NCBI RefSeq assembly: GCF_016765635.1
Contig: NZ_JAESVD010000004.1
Span: forward strand, 248,001 to 312,000
Direction: 5' to 3'
Length of the DNA: 64,000 bases
DNA from: Shewanella schlegeliana
GTDB taxonomy: Bacteria > Pseudomonadota > Gammaproteobacteria > Enterobacterales > Shewanellaceae
Shown here: piece after piece, positions 1 through 9,433 of the stretch
Layout of the letters: every line of letters starts with the position of its first letter
Numbering within the stretch: the stretch's first letter is position 1
Translations under genes and position numbers: made by a program
The notes under the pieces: generated by a model
Seen by the model: the letters and a program-made list of their open reading frames with translations, nothing else
Told to the model about the DNA's origin: nothing
Databases searched by the model: none

Positions 1-317
1 TCTAACGATCTAAACTGGCTATTTACATCCCTTAATGCCATTTTAGCAGGCTCGCCAGACTGCCAAACCTTCTTCTTTAGTCCAATTTCTTTATTTAAAG
101 ACTCGTTCTTTCCTGTACCAGGTTTGATATCTAATATCATCCAAAGCAGCACATAGATAATCAGTACAATCCCCGAGCCACCTAATAGGAAGATAGAAGC
201 GGCTAACACTCTGACTAGCCAAGTCTCAAAATTAAAGTAATCTGCAATACCTGCGCAAACACCCGCAATTTTACCCGACTGAGGAATTCGATATAACGTT
301 CTATTGCCTTCGTTCAT
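1..317 (-). CDS. pspC: Phage shock protein C (PspC), 3' end cut by window edge
   Basis: Inner-membrane PspC domain protein; in the Psp system PspC and PspB sense envelope stress and sequester PspA away from PspF. About 105 codons are visible and the reading frame is still open at base 1, so the C-terminus is missing. The start ATG (315-317) follows a strong AGGAGG ribosome site. The visible protein opens with MNEGNRTLYR, then the typical GKIAGVCAGIADYF block and one hydrophobic membrane segment rich in LLGGSGIVLII (about residues 40-60). The C-terminal part resembles the usual PspC cytoplasmic tail. It is the third gene of the leftward pspABC operon, 62 bases after pspB. Confidence 0.9.
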   Translation of the reverse strand, partial: MNEGNRTLYRIPQSGKIAGVCAGIADYFNFETWLVRVLAASIFLLGGSGIVLIIYVLLWMILDIKPGTGKNESLNKEIGLKKKVWQSGEPAKMALRDVNSQFRSL

Positions 318-379
318 CTCTGCTTCCTCCTTGTTAATTAATTAAATAGTGACGCTTACCTACTGTGAGTCGATTATAT

Positions 380-613
380 TTAATCATTACGACTCCTCCA
401 CTGCGGCGCCTCACTATCTAAGATGGCTTCTAAGGTTTCAATGCGCTGCGACATCTTATCCGCCTTAGCGATTAGTTCATTTAGCTGATTAAACTCTTCT
501 TCAGTAAGTCCCTGGCTAACCTGTCGCTTACTGCGGTAATGAAGTATCAGCCATATCGGAGCCACGATTACCATAAAAACAATAATTGGGGCCATCAAAA
601 TATCCATGTCCAT
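380..613 (-). CDS. pspB: Phage shock protein B (PspB)
   Basis: Small inner-membrane regulator, 77 residues (the enterobacterial protein is about 74). The N-terminus is one hydrophobic membrane helix ending in PIWLILHYRSKR (about residues 19-30), matching the PspB hallmark PIWLxLHY. A charged coiled-coil-like half follows, with the ETLEAILDSE segment and a WRSR tail. With PspC it signals membrane damage to PspA. The start at 613 has an AGAGGTGAG ribosome site. It lies 22 bases after pspA and 62 before pspC, so the three genes are an operon. Confidence 0.92.
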   Translation of the reverse strand: MDMDILMAPIIVFMVIVAPIWLILHYRSKRQVSQGLTEEEFNQLNELIAKADKMSQRIETLEAILDSEAPQWRSRND

Positions 614-635
614 AACTCACCTCTGATCTCGTTTA

Positions 636-1313
636 TTACTTAGCTTTTGTTTTGCTTCCCTTCATTTTCGCTTTAAGCGCTTCAAGCTCTGCATTAACTG
701 AATCTTCAGCTTCTAATGCTGCAAACTCATCATTAAGCGTCTTTTTATTGCCTAAATCATAAGAATCAACCTGAGACTCAAGGCTCTCTACACGGCGCTC
801 ATATTGCTCAAACTTATTCATCGCATTATCAATCTTGCTAGAATCAAGCTGCTTTTTCACTTCTAAACGAGATGAAGCAGTCTGCTTACGCATGATAATG
901 GTTTTCTGACGCGCCTTAGCATCGGCTAGTTTCTCTTGCAGTAAGTTCACTTCGTCTTTTAGACGTAAAATGTGCTCTTCAACCACAATCAACTCGTCGG
1001 CAAGACTTTGCGCCAGGTCGTTGGCTTTTTGCTTTTCAACTAAAGCTGCCTTAGCAAGATCTTCACGGTCTTTGGATAAGGCAAGCTCAGCTTTGCTTTC
1101 CCAATCTTGTACCTGCTCTTGCACTTTAGCGATACGACGAATGATCTCTTTTTTCTCAGCTAAAACTTTTGCAGAGGTAGAGCGCACTTCAACTAACGTA
1201 TCTTCCATCTCTTGGATGATCAGACGAACCATTTTCTCTGGATCTTCGGCCTTATCTAGTAATGCACTGATATTCGAGTTAATGATGTCTGCAAAGCGTG
1301 AAAAGATTCCCAT
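636..1313 (-). CDS. pspA: Phage shock protein A (PspA/IM30 family)
   Basis: Peripheral inner-membrane protein, 225 residues (usual length about 222). It both inhibits the activator PspF and, when released under stress, assembles on membranes to limit proton leak. The protein starts MGIFSRFADIINSNIS, the amphipathic membrane-binding N-terminus of PspA. The rest is nearly all charged heptad-type coiled coil, with the DPEKMVRLIIQEMED block at about residues 24-38, as in ESCRT-III-like PspA proteins. It is first in the leftward pspABC operon. Its promoter region carries a sigma-54-like element at 1352-1370, and the divergent gene is pspF, as expected. Confidence 0.95.
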   Translation of the reverse strand: MGIFSRFADIINSNISALLDKAEDPEKMVRLIIQEMEDTLVEVRSTSAKVLAEKKEIIRRIAKVQEQVQDWESKAELALSKDREDLAKAALVEKQKANDLAQSLADELIVVEEHILRLKDEVNLLQEKLADAKARQKTIIMRKQTASSRLEVKKQLDSSKIDNAMNKFEQYERRVESLESQVDSYDLGNKKTLNDEFAALEAEDSVNAELEALKAKMKGSKTKAK

Positions 1314-1351
1314 AATGATTTCCTCTAATTAACGTTGGATTCGATAATTAC

Positions 1352-1370
1352 AATCCATATTCCGTGCCAA
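1352..1370 (-). promoter_or_regulatory. Sigma-54-like promoter of pspABC
   Basis: On the minus strand the sequence reads TTGGCACGGAATATGGAT. The TGGCACG block matches the -24 element of sigma-54 promoters exactly. Ten bases later there is GG where the consensus has GC. PspA operons are classically sigma-54/PspF driven, and the site sits 39-57 bases upstream of the pspA start. PspF enhancer sites would be expected between about 1380 and 1470; I could not define them. Confidence 0.65.
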
Positions 1371-1490
1371 CTTTAACTTTTATCTATTATACAGACACTT
1401 AAACAAATTTTTAACTTTTTCTTTCATTTATAAACTGAGCATCATATTATTATTTTCACCAATAATTAGCGTGAAAGACTAAAACTTACT

Positions 1491-2567
1491 GTGAGCAATC
1501 AATTTCAGCAAGATAATCTTATCGGACAATCCAATGCTCTTTTGGAAGTCCTTGAACATATTTCACAAGTGGCGCCTTTATCTAAGCCAGTACTAATTAT
1601 TGGTGAGCGCGGCACAGGTAAGGAACTTATCGCCGAGCGACTACACTACTTATCTAAGCGCTGGGATCAGAGCTTTATCAAGCTCAATTGTTCATCCTTG
1701 AGTGAAAACTTACTAGAAAGTGAACTGTTTGGCCATGATGCTGGTGCATTTACCGGAGCCAATAAGAAACACGAAGGCCGTTTTGAACGTGCCGATGGCG
1801 GTACCCTATTTTTAGATGAGCTAGCCAATACCTCTGGCCTTATTCAAGAGAAGTTACTCCGTGTGATTGAATACGGTGAGTTCGAGCGGGTCGGCGGCAG
1901 CAAAACAGTGCAAACAGATGTTCGCCTTATCTGCGCCGCAAACGAAGATCTGCCCTCTTTAGCTGAGGCTGGTGAGTTTAGACCGGATCTGCTCGACAGA
2001 CTGGCTTTCGATGTGATCACCCTGCCACCATTAAGACACAGATCTGAAGATATCATGCCGTTAGCTGAATACTTTGCAGTAGGTATGGCAAGGCAGTTAA
2101 AACTTGAGCTGTTTGAGGGCTTTACTAGCAATGCTGTCGAGCAGTTAATGGAGTATCCGTGGCCTGGCAATATTCGCGAGCTTAAAAACGTGGTCGAGCG
2201 TAGTGTCTATCGAAACGCCGATACCAATGCAGCGATAGAGCAGATCATTATCGACCCATTCGCCTCGCCTTATCGCCCGACAAAACGCGTTAAGACTAAA
2301 GAGCGCCGACAAGCGCCATCAACCGATGCAAGTCCAACTGCAGCCGATTGTAATAGTGAAGTGAGTGCTAACAACAGCCCACAAACAGAGGCCTCGTTAA
2401 GCTTTCCTATCGACTTTAAAACCCATTGCGAACAAGGTGAGGTACGCATCTTGAAGCAAGCGTTAGAAGCCGGGCAATTCAATCAAAAGAAAACCGCTGA
2501 ACTGCTGGGCCTGAGTTACCACCAACTGCGCGGGATCTTAAAGAAATACAACTTACTGGATAAATAA
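1491..2567 (+). CDS. pspF: PspF, sigma-54 enhancer-binding activator of the psp operon
   Basis: AAA+ transcription activator, 358 residues, without an N-terminal sensor domain, as in true PspF, which is controlled by PspA binding. Visible features are Walker A GERGTGKE (38-45), the sigma-54-contacting loop GAFTGA (85-90), Walker B GGTLFLDE (103-110), the [18 protein letters not shown] block, and a C-terminal Fis-type helix-turn-helix (about 330-352, [16 protein letters not shown]). A low-complexity linker of about 40 residues (Thr/Ser/Pro-rich) precedes the DNA-binding domain and is longer than in E. coli. The start is GTG with a poor ribosome site, so the exact start is slightly uncertain. 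It is divergent from pspA and followed 64 bases later by sapA, the same neighbourhood as in enterobacteria. Confidence 0.95.
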   Translation: MSNQFQQDNLIGQSNALLEVLEHISQVAPLSKPVLIIGERGTGKELIAERLHYLSKRWDQSFIKLNCSSLSENLLESELFGHDAGAFTGANKKHEGRFERADGGTLFLDELANTSGLIQEKLLRVIEYGEFERVGGSKTVQTDVRLICAANEDLPSLAEAGEFRPDLLDRLAFDVITLPPLRHRSEDIMPLAEYFAVGMARQLKLELFEGFTSNAVEQLMEYPWPGNIRELKNVVERSVYRNADTNAAIEQIIIDPFASPYRPTKRVKTKERRQAPSTDASPTAADCNSEVSANNSPQTEASLSFPIDFKTHCEQGEVRILKQALEAGQFNQKKTAELLGLSYHQLRGILKKYNLLDK

Positions 2568-2631
2568 TTGCTGTTAGCTAGCGGGCACTGTTAAAATAGC
2601 TAATAACGTTCAGCTCAAAAATGATGGCTTA

Positions 2632-4260
2632 ATGAAACAGCTGCTAAAGAGAATAAAGTTAATCACTGGGATCTCTGCGATTAACTTGTTACTCACCGCC
2701 TGTGGCCCACAGCAAGTTCCAGCAGGGTTAGTCTATTGCTCTGAAGGCAACCCAGAAACCTTCAATCCTCAACTGGTGACCTCTGGAACCACGATTGATG
2801 CGACATCGCAACAACTCTACGACAGTCTGGTTGATTACGATCCTGTTTCTGGTGAAATTGTACCGGCGCTTGCTACATCTTGGGAAACCTCAGAGGACGG
2901 CCTAAGCTACCGCTTTAAGCTGCGCCATGGAGTACAGTTTCATCAAACACCACGATTTACGCCAACTCGTCACTTTGACGCCGATGATGTGCTGTTCTCT
3001 TTTAACCGAATTATCGATAGTGATAACCCCTATCATGCAATCTCTAAAACGGGTTATCCTTTTTTTCAGAGTATAGGCTTTGACCAAAGTGTCACTGAAA
3101 TTGAAAAAATCGCCGATGATGAAGTGGTATTTCACTTAAATCAAGCTGACGCCTCATTCCTTTCTAACTTGGCAACCGGATTCTCTGTAATTCTCTCTAA
3201 AGAGTACGCCGATAATCTGTTAGCTCAAGGTACACCTGAGCTATTGGATAGAGATCCCGTCGGCACGGGCCCCTTTCAGTTGGTTAAGTACGTAAAGAAT
3301 GAACTCATTCGCTACCACCGCAATGATAACTTTTGGCGTACTCTTCCTGAATTTGAGCAATTAGTCTTTAATATCACGCCGCAAAGTAGTGCAAGATTAA
3401 CCAAGTTAATTACCGGAGACTGCAATGTATCTGCACTGCCAAAGGCTGGCGAGTTGCCCGTTATCAAGCAGCATCCCAACCTAGAGCTGGACACTCAGCT
3501 GGGGTTCAACGTTGCATTTTGGGCCTTCAATACCAAGAAGAAACCTTTCGACGATGTAAGAGTACGTCAAGCATTAGCCTATGCGGTTGATAAGCAAAAT
3601 ATTCTGCGCGCGGTATATCAACAGACTGCAATTGCAGCGACAGGCATGCTACCACCGCAATCTTGGGCTTATCAATACAACGAGAGCAGCTATCAATATA
3701 ACCCAGAAAAAGCACGGGAATTATTAGATGAAGCAGGCATCGAGAACTTAAGTATCGATATTTGGGCGATGCCTGTGGCGCGTATTTATAACCCCAACGC
3801 CCTTAAAACTGCCGAGCTTATCCAAGCTGATTTGGCGAACATAGGGGTGGAGGTCAACATCATCACCTATGATTGGAGTGTATTTAACCAAAAGCTCAGT
3901 CGTAATGATTATGATTCGGTATTGATCGGTTGGAATGCCGATAACAGTGATCCCGATAACTTTTTCTCGCCTATGATAAGTTGCGATGCACTTAATTCAT
4001 CGAGTAACCGTGCCCAGTGGTGCAACCTTGAGATGGACAGGATCTTAGCTCAGGCTAAAGCAACAACATCTGAGTTGGAGCGAAAAGCCCTGTATCAACA
4101 AGCCGAGTCTCTGTTTATCGAGCATGTTCCTATGATGCCTTTTGCCCACGCCACACAGCTTACTTTTAAGAGTAAAGATATTAAACAAACTCAGCTTACG
4201 CCTTTTGGTGGGATCTCATTTGAACGTGCTAAGAAAATTACAGTAGAGGAAGCGCAATAA
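2632..4260 (+). CDS. sapA: SapA-type peptide ABC transporter substrate-binding lipoprotein
   Basis: Periplasmic solute-binding component of the Sap peptide importer (SBP_bac_5 / OppA-DppA fold), 542 residues. The N-terminus is a lipoprotein signal with lipobox LTAC, the lipidated Cys being residue 24, so it is probably membrane-anchored; the E. coli SapA I recall is a soluble periplasmic protein. The body has the family blocks FNPQLVTSGTTIDA, PVGTGPFQLVKY, AFNTKKKPFDDVRVRQALAYA and DNSDPDNFFSPMISC. Its stop overlaps the sapB start by one base (TAATG), showing translational coupling in sapABCDF. In enterobacteria Sap is linked to antimicrobial peptide and putrescine handling; the substrate here is not known. 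Confidence 0.9.
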   Translation: MKQLLKRIKLITGISAINLLLTACGPQQVPAGLVYCSEGNPETFNPQLVTSGTTIDATSQQLYDSLVDYDPVSGEIVPALATSWETSEDGLSYRFKLRHGVQFHQTPRFTPTRHFDADDVLFSFNRIIDSDNPYHAISKTGYPFFQSIGFDQSVTEIEKIADDEVVFHLNQADASFLSNLATGFSVILSKEYADNLLAQGTPELLDRDPVGTGPFQLVKYVKNELIRYHRNDNFWRTLPEFEQLVFNITPQSSARLTKLITGDCNVSALPKAGELPVIKQHPNLELDTQLGFNVAFWAFNTKKKPFDDVRVRQALAYAVDKQNILRAVYQQTAIAATGMLPPQSWAYQYNESSYQYNPEKARELLDEAGIENLSIDIWAMPVARIYNPNALKTAELIQADLANIGVEVNIITYDWSVFNQKLSRNDYDSVLIGWNADNSDPDNFFSPMISCDALNSSSNRAQWCNLEMDRILAQAKATTSELERKALYQQAESLFIEHVPMMPFAHATQLTFKSKDIKQTQLTPFGGISFERAKKITVEEAQ

Positions 4261-5291
4261 TGGGTCGTTATCTTCTTCGCAGATTAAATCTGTTTTTGGC
4301 TACAAGTTTTGTCTTGATAGCCGTTTTGTTCATTACGACGAGTTATTTTCCAACGAGTAAGGTTGTTGCCTTGACGGGCATAACCGAGCCAACTGCTGAG
4401 CAACTTCAAAATATTGAAACGACTTACCAGTTAAATGGTAACCAACTGGAACAGTTCTTCGCCTATGCTAAAGCCCGGTTAAGCGGCGACTTAGGTGTAT
4501 CGATTACATCTCAACGCCCCGTTATTGAAGAGTTAACCCAAGCGCTTCCGGCTTCATTTGAGTTAGCCATCGTATCAGGTTTAATTGCTGTGCTGCTCGG
4601 AGTACCACTGGGGGTGTTTGCGTCTTTGAGTAAAAACAAGGTTACCCAACACAGTATTATGGCGATAACCTTAACTGGCTACTCCATTCCTGTTTTTTGG
4701 CTTGGGCTAACATTGTCTTTATGGTTCGGAGTTAAACTTGGCTGGCTTCCGGTTTCAGGGAGACTTAACCAGCTCTACGAAGTTGAACCTGTAACAGGTT
4801 TTATGCTTACCGATACCATACTTTGGGAATCGGTCTATCGGTTCTCAGCGTTTAAAGATGCACTGTTTCATATCATCTTACCCTCGATAACTTTGGCTGT
4901 GCTGCCTTTTACTGTCGTTGTACGTATCACACGTGCGGCTATGCTAAACATCATGGAGCAACCATATATTAAAGCCGCTGAAGCTAGAGGCTTGCATACC
5001 AGCACAATCGTGTTGCGTCATGCGCTGCCAAATGCGCTGATCCCAGTTTTAAAAAATATGGGCCTAATGTTAGGTACCTTTGCCAGTTATGCCATGATTG
5101 TTGAGGTGATATTTTCATGGCCAGGTGTGGGGAGTTGGTTAGTATCAGGCATTTATCAGCGTGATTACACGGTTATTCAAGGTGGTGTATTAGGGGTAGC
5201 ATTAACCATTATATTCCTGAGTATCTTAATTGAAGTCATACATAATGCGTATAATCCGCTAAGCAGGAAAGAGCTCTATGCCGCGAATTAG
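4260..5291 (+). CDS. sapB: SapB, peptide ABC transporter permease
   Basis: Inner-membrane permease of the Sap importer, 343 residues, binding-protein-dependent transport (BPD_transp_1) fold. It starts MGRYLLRRLNLFLAT and has about six hydrophobic segments. The EAA-type cytoplasmic loop that docks the ATPase is visible as KAAEARGLHTSTIVLRHALPNALIPV (about residues 239-264). The ATG overlaps the sapA stop by one base and the 3' end overlaps sapC by 14 bases. The family partner is SapC, with which it would form the heterodimeric channel. Confidence 0.92.
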   Translation: MGRYLLRRLNLFLATSFVLIAVLFITTSYFPTSKVVALTGITEPTAEQLQNIETTYQLNGNQLEQFFAYAKARLSGDLGVSITSQRPVIEELTQALPASFELAIVSGLIAVLLGVPLGVFASLSKNKVTQHSIMAITLTGYSIPVFWLGLTLSLWFGVKLGWLPVSGRLNQLYEVEPVTGFMLTDTILWESVYRFSAFKDALFHIILPSITLAVLPFTVVVRITRAAMLNIMEQPYIKAAEARGLHTSTIVLRHALPNALIPVLKNMGLMLGTFASYAMIVEVIFSWPGVGSWLVSGIYQRDYTVIQGGVLGVALTIIFLSILIEVIHNAYNPLSRKELYAAN

Positions 5292-6168
5292 AATTTACCA
5301 AGAAGACCATATTCTATCTCCGACACAAAAAGTATGGCAGGCGTTTTCCGACAACCCTTTCGCACTCATGGGCCTTTGGGCGGTTTGTTGCATGCTAACG
5401 CTTGCGATTTTTGGTCCTTGGATAGCCCCGTACTCACCAGAGCAACAAGATCCATTAGCACTTTTGCTACCGCCATCTTGGGATGCTAGCGGTACGGTTG
5501 AACACTTCCTTGGCACCGATGATTTAGGCAGAGATATCTTCAGTCGCCTGCTTCACGGTGCTCACTTAACTTTTGGTATGGCACTGGGAATCGTACTGGC
5601 CTCATTAGTGGTCGGTTTTATCATTGGTTCGATTTCCGGCATGATGAAAGGCCTTAAGTCCTCGATATTGAGTCACTTACTCGACGCTTTATTATCGATC
5701 CCATCATTATTGTTAGCCATTTTAGTCGTCGCCGTCATGGGGCCAGGCCTAGATAATGTATTTTGGGCTGTAGGTATCGCATTGACTCCGCAATTTGTCA
5801 GAGCCATTCATCAAGCGGTACATGAAGAACTACAAAAAGATTATGTGACTGCGGCAAAACTCGACGGTGCCAACTCGATACAGATCTTCTGGTACGTCAT
5901 TATGCCTAACGTTTGGGAAACCGTGATTATTCAAACCACACTCGCTATCTCTGCCGCCATTTTGGATATTGCCGCTCTAGGATTTTTAAACCTTGGTGCT
6001 CAGGCTCCTAGCCCAGAATGGGGAGCAATGGTGTCACAAGGACTCGATAACTTATTGACCGCCCCCTGGACGGTAACGATTCCAGGTGTCGCCATATTAT
6101 GTAGCGTATTGGCTATCAACTTAGTTGGTGACGGATTGAGATCGGCGTTATCGCCCATCAGAAACTAA
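5278..6168 (+). CDS. sapC: SapC, peptide ABC transporter permease
   Basis: Second inner-membrane permease of Sap, 296 residues, DppC/OppC type. It opens with a cytoplasmic N-terminal stretch and a first membrane helix (LMGLWAVCCMLTLAIFG). A periplasmic loop carries the family block HFLGTDDLGRDIFSRLLHGA (about residues 78-97). The EAA loop AAKLDGANSIQIFWYVIMPN (about 196-215) should contact SapD/SapF. The start codon lies inside the end of sapB (14-base overlap), and sapD begins four bases after the stop. Confidence 0.92.
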   Translation: MPRIRIYQEDHILSPTQKVWQAFSDNPFALMGLWAVCCMLTLAIFGPWIAPYSPEQQDPLALLLPPSWDASGTVEHFLGTDDLGRDIFSRLLHGAHLTFGMALGIVLASLVVGFIIGSISGMMKGLKSSILSHLLDALLSIPSLLLAILVVAVMGPGLDNVFWAVGIALTPQFVRAIHQAVHEELQKDYVTAAKLDGANSIQIFWYVIMPNVWETVIIQTTLAISAAILDIAALGFLNLGAQAPSPEWGAMVSQGLDNLLTAPWTVTIPGVAILCSVLAINLVGDGLRSALSPIRN

Positions 6169-6172
6169 TATT

Positions 6173-7180
6173 ATGCCATTACTCGATATTCGAAATCTTA
6201 CCATCGAACTCGATACGCCCCACGGGCGAGTCAAAGCTTTGGAGCGTGTCAGCTTAACCATTAACCCCGGTGAGTTGCATGGCCTTGTGGGAGAGTCTGG
6301 CTCAGGCCGTACCCTACTGGCGCGCGCCATTTTAGGTGTTCCTGGCCATAACTGGACAATTACCGCCGACCGCATGATGTGGGATGGCCTGAACCTGATG
6401 GATATGTCGGCTAAGCAGCGACGTAATTTAATGGGTAGTGAGATTGCGGTTATTTTCCAAGATCCGACAGGCAGCTTAGATCCGGCGATCTCGGTGGGTA
6501 GTCAACTTATTGAAGCCATGCCAAAAGATAAGCAAGTCTCCTTCTGGAAACGCAATAAGGCACGTAAAGCTACCGCACAGAAATGGCTACATAAAGTGGG
6601 CATTAAAAATACTGAAGAGGTTATGAGCAGTTATGCATGGGAGCTCTCGGCAGGTGAATGTCAGAAAGTGATGATTGCGATGGCGATTGCCAATCAGCCA
6701 CGTTTGTTAATTGCCGATGAGCCAACAGATTCAATGGAGCTCAGCACTCAAGCACAGATATTTAGATTACTGAGTAAGCTCAATCAACTACACAATGTAT
6801 CTATTCTTCTTATTAGTCACGAGCTAGATACCTTGTCCGGATGGTGTGATCGACTCACGGTCTTATACAGTGGTCAGGTTATGGAGTCAGGCCCGACTGT
6901 CGAAGTGCTGGAGCAACCGTTTCATCCATATACCAAAGCCCTACTGGATAATATGCCTGACTATTCAGGTGCCCTTGCGCATAAATCGATGATGCAAACC
7001 TTACCAGGCTCTGCCCCAGCGCTGCAGCATCTGCCTATCGGCTGTCGTCTTGGTCCACGCTGTCCACAGGCGCAAAAGCGCTGTGTTAGCAAACCCAGCT
7101 TGTGTCACAAAAAAGACCGCTATTTTGCCTGTCATTTCCCTTATCACAGTGAGCCATGTAATGACGATACCACTTCTTAA
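6173..7180 (+). CDS. sapD: SapD, peptide ABC transporter ATPase
   Basis: Cytoplasmic ATPase of the Sap importer, 335 residues. Walker A is GESGSGRT (about 40-47), with Arg where most ABC ATPases have Lys, as I recall for enterobacterial SapD. The signature is LSAGECQ rather than LSGGQ and Walker B is LLIADEPTD. The C-terminal oligopeptide/dipeptide-transporter domain has HPYTKALL and a Cys-containing tail LGPRCPQAQKRCV, typical of OppD/DppD proteins. The 3' end overlaps sapF by 20 bases. The unusual Walker A suggests that SapF supplies most of the ATP hydrolysis; this is inference. Confidence 0.9.
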   Translation: MPLLDIRNLTIELDTPHGRVKALERVSLTINPGELHGLVGESGSGRTLLARAILGVPGHNWTITADRMMWDGLNLMDMSAKQRRNLMGSEIAVIFQDPTGSLDPAISVGSQLIEAMPKDKQVSFWKRNKARKATAQKWLHKVGIKNTEEVMSSYAWELSAGECQKVMIAMAIANQPRLLIADEPTDSMELSTQAQIFRLLSKLNQLHNVSILLISHELDTLSGWCDRLTVLYSGQVMESGPTVEVLEQPFHPYTKALLDNMPDYSGALAHKSMMQTLPGSAPALQHLPIGCRLGPRCPQAQKRCVSKPSLCHKKDRYFACHFPYHSEPCNDDTTS

Positions 7181-7946
7181 AGTTAATGATCTCAGTAAAA
7201 GCTATTACGCAGGCTATAAACGCTTTAAGCGCCAATATAACCACGCCTTATCGCCAGTGTCATTTGAGCTAAACCGCGGTGAAACCCTAGCGATCGTGGG
7301 CGAAGCAGGTTCTGGAAAAACCACCATAGCTCGTATTTTGGTGGGCGCAGAGATTAGAAGTGGCGGCGAGATCTTCTTTGAAGGTGAACCTTTAGATAAA
7401 CATGATCTTAAGCAACGCTGTCGTCTGATTCGAATGATTTTCCAAGATCCGAATACCTCACTCAACCCAAGGTTGACCATTGGTGAGCTATTAGATGAAC
7501 CTTTGAAGTTTAATACCAATTTAGACAGCAGCGAACGAAAGGCTCAAGTCATCGATAAGCTGAGAAAAGTTGGCCTGTTGCCGGAGCACGCAGACTTCTA
7601 TCCTCATATGATCTCTGAAGGGCAGAAACAGCGCGTTGCAGTGGCTCGCGCCTTGATGCTTGATCCTAAAATCATCATTGCCGATGAGGCTTTAACCGCT
7701 CTAGATCTCTCGGTTAGGTCGCAAATTCTTAATCTACTGCTTGAATTGCAGCAAGATATGGGACTGTCTTATATTTTTGTATCCCATAATATGAATATCA
7801 TCCGCCATGTAAGCGATAAAATTATGGTACTGAAAAAAGGGGTCATGGTTGAGAAGGCTACGACAGAGCAACTATTTAACCAGCCTCAACATGAGTACAC
7901 ACAAAGGTTAATCCAAGAGCAAAGTTTGTTTACACGTAAGAAGTAA
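7161..7946 (+). CDS. sapF: SapF, peptide ABC transporter ATPase
   Basis: Second ATPase of Sap, 261 residues from the ATG at 7161. A longer in-frame opening from 7050 runs through the end of sapD and does not resemble SapF, so I chose 7161 (MTIPLLKVND). Walker A is GEAGSGKT and is canonical, the signature is ISEGQKQR (family variant of LSGGQ), and Walker B is IIIADEALTALD, where the DEALT form is typical of SapF. Last gene of sapABCDF. No clear terminator was seen in the 220 bases before fabV. Confidence 0.9.
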   Translation: MTIPLLKVNDLSKSYYAGYKRFKRQYNHALSPVSFELNRGETLAIVGEAGSGKTTIARILVGAEIRSGGEIFFEGEPLDKHDLKQRCRLIRMIFQDPNTSLNPRLTIGELLDEPLKFNTNLDSSERKAQVIDKLRKVGLLPEHADFYPHMISEGQKQRVAVARALMLDPKIIIADEALTALDLSVRSQILNLLLELQQDMGLSYIFVSHNMNIIRHVSDKIMVLKKGVMVEKATTEQLFNQPQHEYTQRLIQEQSLFTRKK

Positions 7947-8168
7947 TACCAGTCAATATAAAGGTTTGATCGCTCAGCGAGAGTATATCGCTTTTGAGGC
8001 AAGTCCATTGATTGCAACGAGTGAAGAGCATAGTTGAACTAGGTTTAAGCTTGTTAACAAGTAAACTGCTCCAACCACTGCTAAAAAAGCCGATTTTTAA
8101 GAAAAACGAGTGCCATTTGATGTCGGTTTAATTATCCTAGAGACAATTTTTTAAGAGAATCAAAAAAT

Positions 8169-9371
8169 ATGATCATCAAACCTAGAATCCGTGGTTTTAT
8201 TTGTACTACGACCCATCCTGTTGGCTGTGAAGCTAATGTTCTTGAGCAAATCAACTTTACCAAAGCTAAAGGTAAAATCGCTAACGGCCCTAAGAAGGTA
8301 TTAGTCATTGGCTCATCGAGTGGATACGGTCTTTCTTCACGCATTACTGCAGCTTTTGGTTGCGATGCCGCCACGTTAGGTGTGTTTTTTGAAAAGCCAA
8401 GTACCGAAACTAAGCCTGGCACAGCTGGCTGGTACAACTCAGCAGCATTCGACAAGTTTGCTAAAGCAGAAGGCCTTTACTCTAAAAGCATCAACTGCGA
8501 TGCATTCAGCCACGAAGCAAAGCAAAAAGCGATTGAGCTTATTAAGCAAGATCTAGGTCAAGTGGATATGGTGGTTTACTCATTAGCATCACCAGTGCGT
8601 AAAATGCCTGACAGTGGTGAGCTTGTGCGTTCTTCACTAAAGCCTATCGGTGAAACTTACACAGCTACGGCTGTAGACACCAATAAAGACATCATCATCG
8701 AAGCTACAGTTGAGCCTGCTACTGAACAAGAAATTGCCGATACCGTTACCGTAATGGGTGGCGAAGATTGGGAACTGTGGATGCAAGCCCTGTCTGAAGC
8801 TGGTGTGCTAAGCGACAACTGTAAAACCGTTGCTTACAGCTACATTGGTACCGAGCTAACTTGGCCTATCTACTGGCATGGTGCTCTTGGTAAAGCCAAG
8901 ATGGACTTAGACCGTGCTGCTCATGCGTTAGATGCTAAGCTTTCAGCAACAGGCGGTAGTGCTAACGTTGCTGTACTTAAGAGTGTAGTGACCCAAGCAA
9001 GCTCTGCTATCCCGGTAATGCCACTTTATATCGCCATGGTATTTAAGAAGATGCGCGAAGAAGGCCTACATGAAGGTTGTATCGAGCAGATTAACCGTAT
9101 GTTTAGCGAGCGTCTATATAAGGCTGATGGCACTGCGGCAGATGTTGATGATTCAAACCGCCTACGTTTAGATGACTGGGAACTTCGTGAAGAGATCCAG
9201 CAACATTGCCGTGATATGTGGCCACAAGTCACCACAGAGAACCTTTCTGAGCTAACCGATTACCGCGAATATAAAGAAGAGTTCCTGAAACTGTTCGGTT
9301 TCGGTATCGAAGGTATCGATTATGATGCCGATGTGAATCCACATGTTGAGTTTGATGTAGTTTCAATCTAA
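8169..9371 (+). CDS. fabV: Enoyl-ACP reductase FabV (NADH)
   Basis: Reduces trans-2-enoyl-ACP in the last step of each fatty-acid elongation cycle; FabV is the long, triclosan-tolerant class of enoyl reductase. 400 residues, the family length. The Rossmann NADH loop is [14 protein letters not shown] (about 45-58). The catalytic Tyr-X8-Lys is [10 protein letters not shown] at residues 235-244, the same positions I recall for Burkholderia FabV. It appears to be a single-gene unit: it sits 222 bases after sapF and is followed by a strong terminator (9400-9433). The start ATG has a modest AAGAGA ribosome site. Confidence 0.96.
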   Translation: MIIKPRIRGFICTTTHPVGCEANVLEQINFTKAKGKIANGPKKVLVIGSSSGYGLSSRITAAFGCDAATLGVFFEKPSTETKPGTAGWYNSAAFDKFAKAEGLYSKSINCDAFSHEAKQKAIELIKQDLGQVDMVVYSLASPVRKMPDSGELVRSSLKPIGETYTATAVDTNKDIIIEATVEPATEQEIADTVTVMGGEDWELWMQALSEAGVLSDNCKTVAYSYIGTELTWPIYWHGALGKAKMDLDRAAHALDAKLSATGGSANVAVLKSVVTQASSAIPVMPLYIAMVFKKMREEGLHEGCIEQINRMFSERLYKADGTAADVDDSNRLRLDDWELREEIQQHCRDMWPQVTTENLSELTDYREYKEEFLKLFGFGIEGIDYDADVNPHVEFDVVSI

Positions 9372-9399
9372 TCATCAACAGCTAGCTTGGCCAAATATG

Positions 9400-9433
9400 A
9401 AAACGCCGCAATATTATATTGCGGCGTTTTTTA
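9400..9433 (+). terminator. Rho-independent terminator of fabV
   Basis: Perfect 12-bp stem (AACGCCGCAATA / TATTGCGGCGTT) with a three-base loop followed by a T run, 30 bases after the fabV stop. Confidence 0.9.

Noticed and set aside
7050..7160. SapF with 37 extra N-terminal residues
   Set aside because: Lies within sapD and does not resemble SapF; the ATG at 7161 fits the family.
7947..8168. Possible mobile-element remnant between sapF and fabV
   Set aside because: No terminal repeats, target duplication or transposase fragment could be identified.
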